Source: Piromyces finnis
Lineage: Eukaryota; Neocallimastigomycota; Neocallimastigomycetes; Neocallimastigales; Neocallimastigaceae
Assembly: GCA_002104945.1 (NCBI GenBank)
Contig: MCFH01000050.1
Location: 127,501-191,500 of the forward strand
Direction: 5' to 3'
Length of the DNA: 64,000 nt
Under the pieces are notes generated by a model. The model made no database searches and had not been told where the DNA came from. It saw only the letters and a list, made by a program, of their open reading frames with translations. A program made the translations under genes and the position numbers. Positions 13,168 to 28,861 of the stretch are shown piece after piece (the first letter of the stretch is position 1; each line of letters begins with the position of its first letter).

Positions 13168-15836
13168 ACATTAGAATCATTTTTATTTAAATAATTACTA
13201 ATATTATTGTTAAAACATTTATTATTATTAATATTGTTGTTATTATTATTATTGCTTATGGGATAATAAGATGTTGATGGTTCATTATTTTTTTTAGAAT
13301 TACTTTGTTCTGGATAAGTTGGTGGAGGTTGATAAATTTGTTTTTCATCCATCTTTGCTGTATTATAATTGTTAAAAGGATTAATATTTCTATGATCTAA
13401 TGAAGGATCTATCATGTTTTTATCATCACCAATTAAACTATAAGAAGAACCATTAGAAAGTGACTGTAAGCTTGTACGAACTGGAGGTGGTAATCCTGAA
13501 GATAAAGATTCTAATGAATCATCCGAGTCAACATCATAATTTGGATCAATATCAGGGAAAAAGTTAATTTTTTTAGAATGACGTTTTATTTTATAGAATG
13601 ATCCATTCCTTTTTTGTTTATTTTCATTGTTATTATTAGAATAATTATTATTATAACTATTATTGTTGTTATTATTATTGTTATTATTATTGTTATTATT
13701 ATTATTGTTGTTATTATTGTTGTTGTTATTATTAATATTATTGTTATTGTTATGGGTATTGTTATCATAATAACTGTTATTTCTACTATTATTACCATTA
13801 TTGTTATTCATGTTACTTTTTTCATTAGAATAAGGTGTATTTACGGATGAATTTGAATTTTTAGATAATAAAGATTTCAGAGTAATTTGAGATATATTAC
13901 TTTGTTGATAACGATCCAAATCATCATTAATAAAGATGATTTCTTCATCATAATTTAAACTTGGATGTCTTGAATGATTTAAGCTTTGGTAATTAAAATT
14001 AGAATTGTGTCGATGATGATTTTTATTTGTATTGTCACTATTTTTCTTATGAAGGCTTGAGTTTTTTATTAATTCTTTTGGAATTGGTAAAGCTTTATCA
14101 TAATGTTTTTTCGATAATTTATGACCCTTTTTGCTATTTTTATTAACCAAGGTTGTACTTGAATTATTGGAATTAGAATGTTTATGGATTTTACCATTAC
14201 TATGATGATGATGATGATGATGACTACTTTTAATTGTATTTGACCTATTATTTTCATTACCATTTGTAGGATTTGATGAATCTGAGTTAATAATTTTATT
14301 TTCTTTGTCCTTCGATGATTGAACGGTAGCATTACGAACAGGAACAACAATTTTTGGTTTATATTGATCTAATTTTTTAAGATTATTTCTTACATTGTCA
14401 TTATAGAGATAGTGTGTAACATCTGAATCACTCCATTGAGCTTTATCAGATTCCACAGTATTTAAACTGAAATGATTATATTTACCAAAAAAAGGTTTTT
14501 TATTGTTATTATTATCATCGATGGAGTATAAGATTGGATCTTTATTATCACTATTATAATAATTTTCATTGTTAAAAGAGGTTGTATGAGGATAATTTTG
14601 ATTATATGGACTCTTTGTATTTATATTTGGATTATAATGCTCAGGTGATTCATATTGATACTCTGGTTGATCATGATAATTATAATTAATTTTATCATGA
14701 TGATTTAATGTATGTTTTGAATTACTTTTTTTTGGATTTTGATTGAAGCCATAGGGTGTTGAAGGGAAATATTTTTGATTATAGGAATCGTAAGGTTTCA
14801 CAGGTAAATCTTCAGCATAATTATTTTTTTTAGGTGTACGATTATATTTTGTAGAAGGATGGTAAGAAGAATAACCGCTACTATTGATTTTATTATAGGG
14901 ATTATATGATTTACTATAACTATAATTAGAATAAGAATTGGATTGGTAATCCTTTCTAAATGGATTTTTTCCATTCATAATAGCCAATTTTATATTTTCT
15001 ATTGAACCATTCCTTCTATAATGAATTACACAAAATACAACTAGCATAGAAATGAAAATAAGAATAAAAATCAAAATAACAAATCCAAATTTTCCTAATC
15101 CGTTATTTTGCATTTCTGTACATAAACTAATATTATTTTTACATTCTGAGTTCCAAAACTGAGAATTATCGGATAGACAAAGACCACTATTATGTTCTAA
15201 TTGGCAAGAAGTTATAGGAAGCGTAAGCATAAGATCAGGTATAGTGCCTTCTAAGTGATTACCATAGAGATATAATGTATTTAACATTGTCAAATTTGAT
15301 ATTGATTCAGGAATAGATCCTTTCAATTTATTTCCAGATAAATTTAATTCAATTAAATGATTAAGATGACCTATTTCCGTAGGTATTCCGCCGGATATAT
15401 CATTATTTATTAATACCAAATGTTCTAATTTTTTCATTTTACCTATAGTATAAGAAAGTTGTTTTATTTTATGTTTTGAAAGGTATAACGATTTTAATTC
15501 TGATAATTCTCCAAATTGTTCAGGAAAATTATCTGACTTAATTTGAAAATCATCATAACCTTGTAACGTAATAGATGTAACTTTTACTTCATTTTGTATT
15601 ACCGTACATTCAACCTTATTTATTATTTCATCATTTCGTTTTTCCATCTCAATATCTTTATATTCTTCATTGATTGCTGTAGTAGTATTCATTGAATGTT
15701 CATTCGATAGGTTTCTTTTTTTTGAATTATTTGAAGAACCCCATTGTATATCACAACAATTATTACCATTCCATATAATATTCATGGAATTTAATTTAAA
15801 CAAATTATTAATAGGTTCACAGTCTCTTGAATACAT
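12473..15836 (-). CDS. LRR-transmembrane-SH3 protein (putative cell-surface receptor)
   Basis: Two exons, 15836-12947 and 12864-12473 (phase 1), give 1093 residues. Order of parts: an N-terminal Cys-containing cap (RDCEPINNLFKL, then WNGNNCCDIQWGS); about four plant-type leucine-rich repeats near residues 90-205, with GGIPTEIGHLNHLIELNLSG, KGSIPESISNL and EGTIPDL; a Cys-bearing flank; one transmembrane helix near 249-270 followed by HYRR; about 600 residues of Ser/Asn/Tyr-rich cytoplasmic chain with a His run and Asn runs; an SH3 domain (VRPYKAQRTDEISIHPGDAV, DGWAEG, split by the intron, then RGMFPLNFVQL); and a helical charged tail. No signal peptide follows the annotated Met, yet the cap looks extracellular, so an unrecognised upstream exon may carry it (in-frame IIIM precedes residue 1 if a TAG at 15854-15856 is an acceptor). 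The ligand is unknown. Confidence 0.8.
12640..12734. repeat. (ATT)n coding microsatellite, poly-Asn
   Basis: About 30 ATT triplets read on the minus strand as AAT, giving a poly-Asn tract just after the SH3 domain of the LRR-SH3 protein. Likely length-polymorphic. Confidence 0.9.
13081..13162. repeat. Compound (ATT)n(GTT)n coding repeat, poly-Asn
   Basis: Block of ATT triplets followed by a block of GTT triplets. On the minus strand both encode Asn (AAT then AAC), so the switch is synonymous. Confidence 0.9.
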
Positions 15837-18204
15837 GATGATAATTACTATTTTTTCAATAATTTTAAAAAATTATTCTTTTTCTTTTAAATATATATAT
15901 ATAATATATTAAATAATGTATGATAATATTAATAATATTATGTTTTGTTCTTTTTTAAGATTTTATTTACTTTTTAAAAATATGAATATATTTACAATAG
16001 TTATTCAAAACTATATATTAATTGAGTCATAAATTTAAAATATATATTTTATGAATAAAAAAAGTTCTTTCGATAGTGTTGTTAAAGTATATTACTTTTT
16101 TATAAAAAAAAAAAAAAAAAAAAAAAAAAGAACAAAAAAGAATATTGGCTATGAAAATTCTCTTTTTTTATATATATAGGTCTATTATAAAATAATATAT
16201 TTTATAATACCACAATTTTACTCTTTTATTTTATAATTACTGATATAGCTTTTCTATTTTAAATAATGAATAATAGTTTAATAATTTATTTTAACTTTTT
16301 TTTTTTGTTATATACTATACTGATATATCTTCTTTTAATAATTGAGATAAGAAAAGATATATTATTAAATTAATTTGTTTTTTTGTTAAAGTTAATATTG
16401 TTAGGTGTATATTTAGATAATAGATAAATTCCCAATCTTTAATATTATATTGTATATATATATATTATATTTTAAATATTACTTTTTTTCCTGTTCTAGC
16501 AATATGATTATTGTTGTATAATAATAATGATAATAGTATAGGTTAATATTATTAATTTAGCAATTTCATTTAATAGTGTAACATTTTTTCTTAAAAAAAA
16601 AAAAAGTCTTTTATGATATCTCACTTTTCTTTACCTTTTATGTTTTATTCTCTATAATAATATTTTATGATATTATTTCATTTTAACATAAAAGCATTTC
16701 AATAGATTTTGTAGAAGTAAGATTTTCTACAAATTTTTAATAAAATAACATAAAAGAGATGTAAGAGGAATCTTTAAAAAAAAAATTTATTATGGAATAG
16801 AATAATACAAAGAGTTTTTTTTTAATAATTGAAAATTTTAATTAAATTTTATTTTTGATTTTGAACTTTATAATTACTTTTTATTTATTTATTTATTTAT
16901 TTAGTAGGTATATATAAATGTATTTATATAATATTAAAAATATTAATATCAACTATTAGTTAATAAATGCATAAAAAATATAAAATAAAAATAAAAAATA
17001 TAATTTATTAATATAATATTTAATGAAAAGAATATCTTTTTTTTTTTTAATAGAAAAAAATACATGAGAAATGAAATCAGAACAAGAATTTTAATCTTTT
17101 TTAATTAAAAAAAAAAAATTAATTTTTTTTCATTTTTTTTGAAATTTTAAATTAAATTAATACTATTAAAAATATATATTGAAGGTTAATTAAATTTTTA
17201 AATTTTAAATTATAATAAAAAAATATTTTTAAATGAAGCTAGGAATTGTTTTTAAAAACTTTCTGCATATTTTGACTTTTAATACTACTTTCATACTTTT
17301 ATAAAACAAAATAAAAAGGCATTACATATATATGCATATTAATTTTTTATTTCTAATAAATTAAGGAATTTATTAGAAATAAATACTATATTATCTTTAA
17401 TATTTAGTACAACTTTTATAGTTATTAATTAATACTATTTTAAATTAAGTTTTTTTTTTATAAAACCGACACATGTTGTTAATAATAATCTTTTATTTAA
17501 ATATATGTACTTTTTATATATTAATAGAATTATTTAATTAAAAATAATTAAATATATATGTTTATAATTACATATTATTACAATAAATATAATTAAAAAA
17601 AAAAGTTAAAAAATGTTTTCTACCACTATAATAATATATATTAGGTACTATGCTAAGGCAGTAGTAACTAATAATAATAACTTATAGTGTATTGTATATA
17701 TAACTATATGAAGTAACTCTATTATTACTTTTAATTTTTAAACGATTGTATAAACCTTTTTTCATAAAAGAAAACTTTAATAATGTTTCTTTATATTATA
17801 ATTAAATAAAGTAATAAAAAAGAAAACAGATTTATTAGAATATATTTTTTAAAAGTTACGTATTATTATGTATTATTGTTTAGGTTATGTAATATTTAGA
17901 ATTAAAATATAGCTAATTTTTTTTTCTTTTACTTATAATAATATAATGTAAAATATAAAAAAAATAAACAATAAGAATTTTTTCATTTTACAATTGGTCC
18001 TTTTTACTTTATGAAATTAATATATAATTAACAAAGTAAAAGGCTTTATTTTTTTTTTAAAATTTAAAAGTATAAAATACAAAATATTTCAAAAATTCTT
18101 CATCATTAAACATTTATATTAATAATATGTGTATTTTAAGGATATTTCCATAATGTAACAACTTTGTTAATAGTATTTTATAATATACTCTTATTATAAC
18201 TTTG

Positions 18205-18272
18205 TTAATAAATTTAAAATAAACCCTTTTTTCTTTTTAATAGTTTTTAATAAATTTAAAATAAACCCTTTT
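18205..18272. repeat. 26-bp direct repeat, two copies
   Basis: The copies at 18205-18230 and 18247-18272 are identical over 26 bases (containing AATTTAAAATAAACCC) with a 16-base spacer. The word AACTTTGTTAATA also occurs twice just upstream. This looks like local duplication. Confidence 0.75.
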
Positions 18273-18348
18273 CATATATTATATTTTACCAAAAAAAAAA
18301 AAAAAGGCAAATTTTCTTTTTTTTTAATATACATACCATACCTAAAAA

Positions 18349-18349
18349 T

Positions 18350-18377
<28 letters not shown>
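18349..18377. repeat. (AAC)n microsatellite
   Basis: About nine AAC/CAA units in noncoding sequence; read backwards it gives a spurious poly-Leu frame. Confidence 0.85.
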
Positions 18378-18380
<3 letters not shown>

Positions 18381-18714
18381 AAAAAAAGATGAATGAATTA
18401 TATAATTTGAATGCTTTATTTGCGTTAAATAATTGTTTTCTTTTATTTAAGTAATTCTTTATAAAATTTATTTTGTGTCTAAATAAAATTAAAAACACAT
18501 TTTGAAATGGTAAAATAAGGTGAAACCTTATTTTATTAAAAATTTTAATTATTTATTAGTTTTTTTTTTTTTTTTTTTTTTTTTTATAAAAATACGAAAT
18601 TCATTATAATTAGGTTTATTTTTTGCTTTTATTTTTTCAAAATAAATATACTCGAAAAAGTATATAGAAATATAATACTAGTATTAATAATAAGTATATA
18701 AAAATATATAGAAA

Positions 18715-19951
18715 ATGAATCAAATTCCAGGATACTCACTTTACGAATGTATGATATCATTTCATTTGATGTTAAAGAATATTATATCGATGAATAAATA
18801 AAGAAAATGGAAAAATTTACAAAAACATTATCCTTATTTATATGTCTATACAAGCATTGAGAATAAAGAAAATAATTTTTCAGATAATTTATCTTTAAAA
18901 ACAAATCTTAGAAAAGAATTTATCATTGAACGAATGTTTAACAAAAATTATCAAAGTCTCTGAACCAATGATAAAAACTGAAAATATCAATAAAAAGAAT
19001 TATTTATTATCTTATGGTTATTGGCATAATAATAATAATATATAATATACCTTATTCGGTATAAGTTCATCCCATGCCAAAATTGATTTTAAAGGTTTTT
19101 CCTATATATCAACCATCTTCTTAAACAGTTTTGACCAAACTATCACAATTTATTCTATGGAAAGTATTTATCTGGCATTAGAAGAAAAAAAATTAATACT
19201 ACCAAGAAGGAAGAAAGAGAAGTAATAGTTTAAAAATTTTAATCTTATCAACATCCCTTAAAATTTTATTATGATAAAGTTAGAGAAGATTAGGTTAAAG
19301 AATTCAGAAAAGAAAATACAAAAGATAATACTCTTGAAAATAATCCTGAAAATATTCCTCATTATTTTTTTTTAATCGAAAATAATGACATAAAATAAAA
19401 AGAAATGAAATTAATACACTCATTTTGTAAAACTAGTAAATTGTCTATTTAATCTTTATTATCAGTATCTTTTTTAAAAGCTTCTCTAGAATTATTTCAA
19501 ACTAATTTAAAAGAAGATATTGATATTGTTACTTTTCAAATTATATTTGATGAAAGAATTGTATTGGCAAAAAATAAAAAATGTGTTGGTATATTCCCTG
19601 AAGCCGTCATCCCATATATTTCTATTGATTTAATCAAAGAACTTGACGAAACTAATAAAGAAAAAAGTAAAGGTTCATTGATTACCATTGTTGATTGTTT
19701 AAAAAAATACATTCAAAAAATTTTTTTACAATTCTGAAGAATTAAAAAGATTCAGAATATAATACTATTATCAACATGAAAATTATATTCCAATTGATGT
19801 TTCTGTAGGAGGATCTATTATTGGAAAATTTAATGTTTTTGAGGATTTAACAGAAACTATGAAAAGTAAAACATTAGATTATTACTTCAATGGCGGAAGT
19901 AGAACTCCTTTACTTATAAGGTATACAAATTCATATGTACAGTTTATTTGA
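18715..19951 (+). pseudogene. Coding-like stretch with three frame changes and only TAA/TAG internal stops; decayed or foreign gene
   Basis: Starting at an ATG (MNQIPGYSLYE), roughly 410 codons of complex, non-repetitive sequence can be followed through four overlapping segments: frame 1 to ~18950, frame 2 to ~19195, frame 1 to ~19725, frame 2 to the TGA at 19949-19951. Each shift lies beside an A or T homopolymer. Eight internal stops occur: TAA at 18799, 19043, 19231, 19240, 19396, 19450, 19760 and TAG at 19291; none is TGA. Recognisably ordered pieces include KCVGIFPEAVIPYISIDLIK and IPIDVSVGGSIIGKFNVFED. Two readings fit: a fungal pseudogene whose CAA/CAG codons decayed to TAA/TAG, or a gene written in a code where TAR is Gln (ciliate-type) that was transferred and is decaying. 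I do not recognise the family. Confidence 0.55.
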
Positions 19952-21696
19952 TGGAAGTTGTAATACGTCTTTAAGGTTTCATTTTCTGCAATGCTTTTAT
20001 TATCGAGTTTTTTTTTATTTTTTATTTATTCATTTATATTATATAATTGTTAAAAGACAAACTTTTATTCCATTCAATAATTATATTCATTCTAATTAAA
20101 TATGAAAAAGGGTATTGCATTACAAAAAAAAAATAGTATATAGAACCTTATTAATTCTAATTCTTTTTCAAATCCTTTTCAAATAAAATTTATAAAAATC
20201 AATATTAAAATTATCTTTAATACTTTAAATAATTATTACAATAATAAAAGTAATGCTTAAATTCTTTTCACACTAAATATAAAAATAAATTATTGTTTTT
20301 TATATAATAAAATATGTGATTATTATGAAGTTATAAAGTTTAAACTTAAATAATATTGAAATAAATAATATATTTAATTTATATTTCTATATCTTTTTTT
20401 TTTATAAAACAGTTTTTATTCTAACTACTATTAACATATTCAGAGTTATAATGGAATTGCTATTTTTTACATTTTACATTATTTAAATGATGTATCAATA
20501 TTGTATACATATTTTATATTTGTATATATATAAATAAATATAAATAATTTAAATAAATAGTATAATGAAAATAAATAAATATTTAAATAAATATATTTGG
20601 TAGACAAAAGAAAAAAAACATAATATAATTTCCATTTTAGGATTATCCTTTTAATATAATATATTAAAAATTTAATTTATTAATTTCATCTTTACATATA
20701 TTAAATAATTTAAAACTAAAGATTTTTGAAAGTATTAAAGCGGCCTATGTTTATTATTATTGTTATTATAATAATAAAAAATAATAAAAAAAAAAAAAAA
20801 TAATAATATCAAATTTAATAAGACAAAGATAAATGGAATAAAAGATTCTTTTTTGTTTGATGTTAATACCTTTTAAAAAAGGTAAATCTAAAAATAAAAC
20901 AAATATAAAAAATAGGGCATCAAGAAAATCATCATTTAAATAAAAACATCTCATAATTTTTTTTAAAAAAAAAGTATGTAAACTTAAAATGTGACATGGC
21001 AGATGCATTTTTAATTTATATTATTTTTTTACTTATTTATTTTATATTTTATTAGATATATTGGAAATTATAAATAGTATTATATAATAAAAAAAATACA
21101 AAAAGCAACATCTTTCTCTAAAAAATATTTATAGATTTTTTAGAATTAAGATAGTTTAATGATCTTTTCATTTTTCAAGATAAAAATAAAAGAGAAATTG
21201 TTTAAATTCCATTACACTCTAAATTTGTCAAAATATTGTAACATTAACATTAATATTAAAAGTGACATGACATTATTACATGTTTTCAGATTTTTTATTA
21301 TAAATATTTCACTGAGTTTTTTTAAGAAAAATACTACTAATACAAATATAATTTGATTAGTGATACTCATTAGTATTGTGAAATAAAATTGATTAATAAA
21401 TAATTTAATTAACAAAGAGCAAAAGTTACATTGTATATATTACAATTATATAGAGTGAGATTTAAGGTGATGTGACCATAGAAAATAAAATAAATTAAAT
21501 AAAAAATAACTATCTCTACAACACGTAGACATTACGTTTACAACACTTTTAATGTATGTTTATATTTTTATAAGATAACCACGTGCATACATAAATATAT
21601 GATATGACATAGATAAATAAAAATATGTATCCATAAATTTTCACAAGTATAATAAAAACTTATTTTTAAAATAAAATTTTTGTTAATTTTGTGTTA

Positions 21697-21745
21697 CCTT
21701 CCGACCATCCATTAGTTTTTTTAAACCAAACTTGAATTACATTTT
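21697..21745 (-). pseudogene. SH3-domain exon relic ending at a conserved splice donor
   Basis: On the minus strand a short frame reads NVIQVWFKKTNGWSEG and ends in GAA-G followed by GTAACA. In the intact LRR-SH3 gene the equivalent SH3 segment (DGWAEG) is cut by its intron at the same codon and phase. Sequence upstream is broken by stops and no matching 3' exon (a FPLNFV-type segment) was found, so this is a fragment of a dead paralogue or of another SH3-bearing surface protein. Confidence 0.55.
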
Positions 21746-22187
21746 ATTGAAAGTATTATCCAATAATATTGTGATATTTTATTTAAATGTAATTTTAATG
21801 TAGTGATAATTTATGTGTGAAAAGTTTAATACATAAATAATAGAAAATTCATAATAAAATTTAGTAGTGGAGATATAAAATAAAATAATATAATATATTA
21901 TATATTAGAATGTAGTAAACTATATAAACATAATTAAGTTTTAAATATAATGATATTATTACCTTTTTAATGAATCTTGTAAGAATTTAATATAAAAAGT
22001 TACCATATAAATAAATTATTAATTATATATAGCCAATTAAAATAAAAACTATTGATATAAATATTAGTTTAATTTATTATACATTAAATAATGGAAAAAA
22101 TATTACAAATTTAATTTAATTTCCACTACCTGTATATTATTAAATTTTAGAATAATATACTTTATATTATTTAATAGTAAATAAATA

Positions 22188-22188
22188 A

Positions 22189-22251
<63 letters not shown>

Positions 22252-22271
22252 ATGGATAAATAAATAAATAC
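22188..22271. repeat. (AAAT)n microsatellite
   Basis: About 20 AAAT units with one TGG interruption near 22253. Confidence 0.9.
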
Positions 22272-22289
22272 TTTTTTAAAATATTTTGG

Positions 22290-22720
22290 TAATAATATTG
22301 GAATCATTATTCAAAATTGCCCTTATTAGATTCTTCATATTAGTTAAAGGTTGTTTTAATATTTCTATTTCTATTTTAAATGAGGGTCAATTTCATTAAA
22401 TAACACCAAAGTAAATGAATGAATCAACGATTTCATTTTATATTTGAGTATTATTACAATAATAAAACAATAATTTTATATCAAATATTTTCATTATCCC
22501 TTTGTTAGCAATAACATAATTCAAATTAGTTGTTTGCTTGAATTGATTCGTATTTACGATTAATGCATAATACATAATACACTTAAAATGCTTTAACAAA
22601 TTATTGAATCTAGTTATTGCGTACAAAAGAGCGGCAATTATTTTTCGATACAACTTAACCATGATTCTTTTTATTTTTGCCTGAAAGTCTGCATATATAT
22701 TGAAATCTACAACTTACTCT
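22290..22720 (-). mobile_element. Non-LTR-type reverse transcriptase relic
   Basis: Minus-strand pieces in neighbouring frames read LNYVIANKGIMKIFDIK, then EIVDSFIYFGVI, then FNEIDPHLK and PLTNMKNLIRAILNN. Order and spacing match the end of LINE-type reverse transcriptases, where an N-K-C-G-I-M-like motif is followed by a V-x-x-Y-x-Y-L-G motif and then a K-A-L/I helix. Stops and at least one frame change separate the pieces, so it is dead. The Cys and Leu of the classic motifs are replaced. Identification rests on motif order only. Confidence 0.42.
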
Positions 22721-25098
22721 TTGGTTGGAAATATTATTGTGAATATCCGCAAATTGAATTATTAATTGGAGTTAAATAATTATAAATATTAAAATTAATC
22801 TTTTTTAATATAGACTACAGTTAATTGTTATCATATATTGCTATTAACTTTAAGAATTTTAACTATATTTATTGAATGATACATTTTATATAAATTATTA
22901 AATATATTTTAATATAATCTAATATATTTCAAAATGAAATAAATAATATATAATATAATATATTTAATATTATACGCAATTCAATTGAGTACTTTTAATA
23001 TTAATTTAATTTATTTTATATTGATTTATAAATATAATAATATATTAAATTAACCTATTTTATATACCTCAAATAAATTGTGTAGTGTAAGTCTATATAT
23101 AATATAAATATATAATCAAATAAATTTATTTTTAAATATAATTTGATTTTAAATATATTTTTATATTGTTTTTAATAGATAATATATTACATCATATATA
23201 AAAAAGAGGAAAAAGTTACTCTAATTAGTATATAACTATATATCACTATATATTAATAATTTATTATATCAAAAATTAATAATAATATTTTTTAACTATT
23301 TAATATATTTCTTTTTTTAAATAGTAATATATATAATATATAATTTAATAAATGATATGAATAAATTACCAAATATATTAAATTATTTTTTATATTAGAA
23401 AGGAGTAAAAAAATAAAAAAAAAGTTTAGTTTAAATAGATTTTTAATCTATCATTTATATTATTACCCTAAACTAAATATGTAAATGAATGAATAAATAA
23501 TAATTAAATAAATAATCTATAAATTAAATCATGAATAGTATAAATTATAATAGTAATAATTTATTTACAAATAAAAACGTTCTATTCAATAAGTATATTA
23601 TTCTCCTTAAAAATATTTATTAAAATATTATATAATTTATTCATTTATTTTTTAATAGAAGATATTGTTATTTACTTTGGGTGGTACTAGTGTAATTCTG
23701 GTTAAGCTTCTGGTATTATAAAATAAATTTTACCACTATTTATATTAATTTTTAAAAAAATATATATTCTTGTACCATGATATTTCAAAATAAAAAATAA
23801 AAAATAAATAAATATTTTTTTTTAATAATAAAGTTTATTAATTATTAAAATTATTATTATTATTTTTAGGAATTCCATTTATTACAAAATACAAAATATA
23901 ATTTTAATTATGAAATGAATTTTTCATAATAATTTTTTTTTTTTATTTTTTATTTTTCAAATATCTCCTTTTTTTTTTTCTTATTCAATTATTTTTTTTT
24001 TTTTTTTTTTTTTTAAAAAAAAAAGTATTAAGTAGAAAATAATTTAATAACATTTTTTTTTTAAAAAAAAATATAATTAATCATAATAATATTATTAAAT
24101 TATTTAAAAAGAAATAAAAACAAAATAGATTATTTTTAATAAGTTTAAATTTCTTTTTATTTAATTTAAATCGATAAAAGAAACAATTGTATATTTTTAA
24201 ATTTTGTATAAAGAAAGTAGACAATCTTATTTAAAAATATATAAATCAAAATATTATTATTACAAATAAATACAACAAAAAAAAAAAAATTTTTTTTTTA
24301 AAAAAAAGAAACTGTATAAAGACAAATTAAAGGAAACAAGAAACAAAAATAAAGGGTTATTATCTTTGTAAATTTTTATTTTTATTATAGATGGAATATG
24401 GTTTGAATGGAAAGAAAGATTAGATTGTTAGGAATCAATTTTTAAAAGGATAAAGTTATTGTTTATAAATTCAAAGATAGAACCGATATTATTTTTATTA
24501 GAAAAGATTATTAAATAATCTAAAAATGATATTTAAAAAACATTTAAAGTTTTTTTTATTTTATTTTAAAAAAAAATAAATTATAATATTAATATTATTC
24601 TTTTAAATAATATATATTATTGTTTTTATAGATTATAAAAAAAAAGGTTTATGTTCTTATAAACATACCCATATTAATATTTATTATAACGGATGTAGTA
24701 AAGAGTAAAACCTTTTTTTTTTAAAAATATATATATACATAATCAAAAAACAGAAACAGAAACAAAAATAAAAGTAAAAATAAAAAAAAAAAGTAAAATA
24801 AAAGTAAATTAGACAATTTTCAATAAGAATTAAGAAAAATATTATAGCAACAGATTAATCGATTTCAGTATTAAAAAATCACATATCTTATATATACTAT
24901 CAATTAAAAATCAACTCTTTTATTCCTTTTAAAGTAAATATAAAGTGGATTTTTTATATATTTTTCAAAAATATCACTTATTACTCGCTTTAATCTCAGA
25001 TTTATTAATTAATGATTCATCATAATTTCAATATATATTCATCATAGGCATATTTATTTTTCATATATTCAAGAATTTTATAATATAAACATATAGCA

Positions 25099-27837
<2,739 letters not shown>

Positions 27838-28302
27838 GGAGAAAACGGATATAAATATTTTAACATATATTTTTATTTTTTTTATATTTAATTAATCTAT
27901 TTTAATCAATAAGTTTTCTAAAAATATTTTATTAATTATCATTTGATAATACATCATATGAATAATTTATACTATTTCATTATTTTTACTATTTTTTTTT
28001 TAAAAAAACAATAATAGTGAAATATTGATATATAACAATCAATACAGTCAAACAATAAAGAAAAACAAAAGAATAATGAAAGAAATGAAAAACTAAAAAA
28101 AAATACATTTACCAAAAGTTAATGCAAGATGAATATATAATAATAAAAAAGTGAAATATAGTATATTTTTTTAATACCTTTTTTTTTACTATATATAAAA
28201 TAAAAAAAGGAAAATAGCATTCCGAATAAAAATAAGGGCAAAACAACATACAAAAAGTCATATATTAGAAATATAATAATAACAATAATAATAATATATA
28301 TA

Positions 28303-28333
<31 letters not shown>

Positions 28334-28828
28334 CACAAAAGAAGAAAATAAATTAAATTCTTCAACTTTTTTTTTCTTTATATATAGATTTGTTACTACT
28401 TTTAATAATTTATAAAAGTAAACAAATAATATGTAAAAGAAAAAATAATAAAATAAAACGTTTCTTTTCTATTTTAAATAGTCATAATTTATCTTATATA
28501 TTTATAAAATTTTAAAAGTACTTATTTTTAATTAAAGCAAAAACGAAAAAAAAAAAAAAAAAAAAAGAATATATATAAAAATTAAAACAAAAAGGTAATG
28601 ATTCACCATGATAGACAAATTTTAAAATAATAATTAAATATATATATATATATTATAAAACAAACAAATTTTATTCTTTATAAAAATTAAAATATATATA
28701 TATTAACATTCAAAAAACAAAAAATATAACAATAATAAATTAGAAAATAACATTATATATAACCTATTTCCTTTTTCTTTTCATAAGATGATAGTATGGA
28801 TTAATATTATTTTATAAATTATATTTTC

Positions 28829-28861
<33 letters not shown>

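Larger units (their letters stand above)
15837..18714. other. Long intergenic spacer
   Basis: About 2.9 kb of AT-rich sequence with a long A run near 16107-16129 and a T run near 18560-18585. It is the likely promoter region of the LRR-SH3 gene. No gene is recognised; short frames here, for example 18286-18498 on the minus strand, come from an AAC triplet repeat. Confidence 0.55.
19952..25098. other. Long spacer with relics
   Basis: More than 5 kb without an intact gene. It contains an SH3-exon relic near 21.7 kb, a reverse-transcriptase-like relic near 22.3-22.7 kb, an (AAAT)n tract and many homopolymers. The last kilobase, upstream of the kinase, is low-complexity promoter and leader sequence. 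Confidence 0.55.

Noticed and set aside
13586-13850. Ile/Val-rich frames on both strands
   Set aside because: Shadow frames of the poly-Asn repeat in the LRR-SH3 gene.
16000-16029. Possible leader exon for the LRR-SH3 gene (ATG at 16029, minus)
   Set aside because: It would splice in frame but needs a poor GTTTTG donor and gives a signal peptide too short to believe.
21521-21551. Near-repeat around ACAACACGTAGAC / ACGTTTACAACA
   Set aside because: Imperfect and short; not distinguishable from chance.
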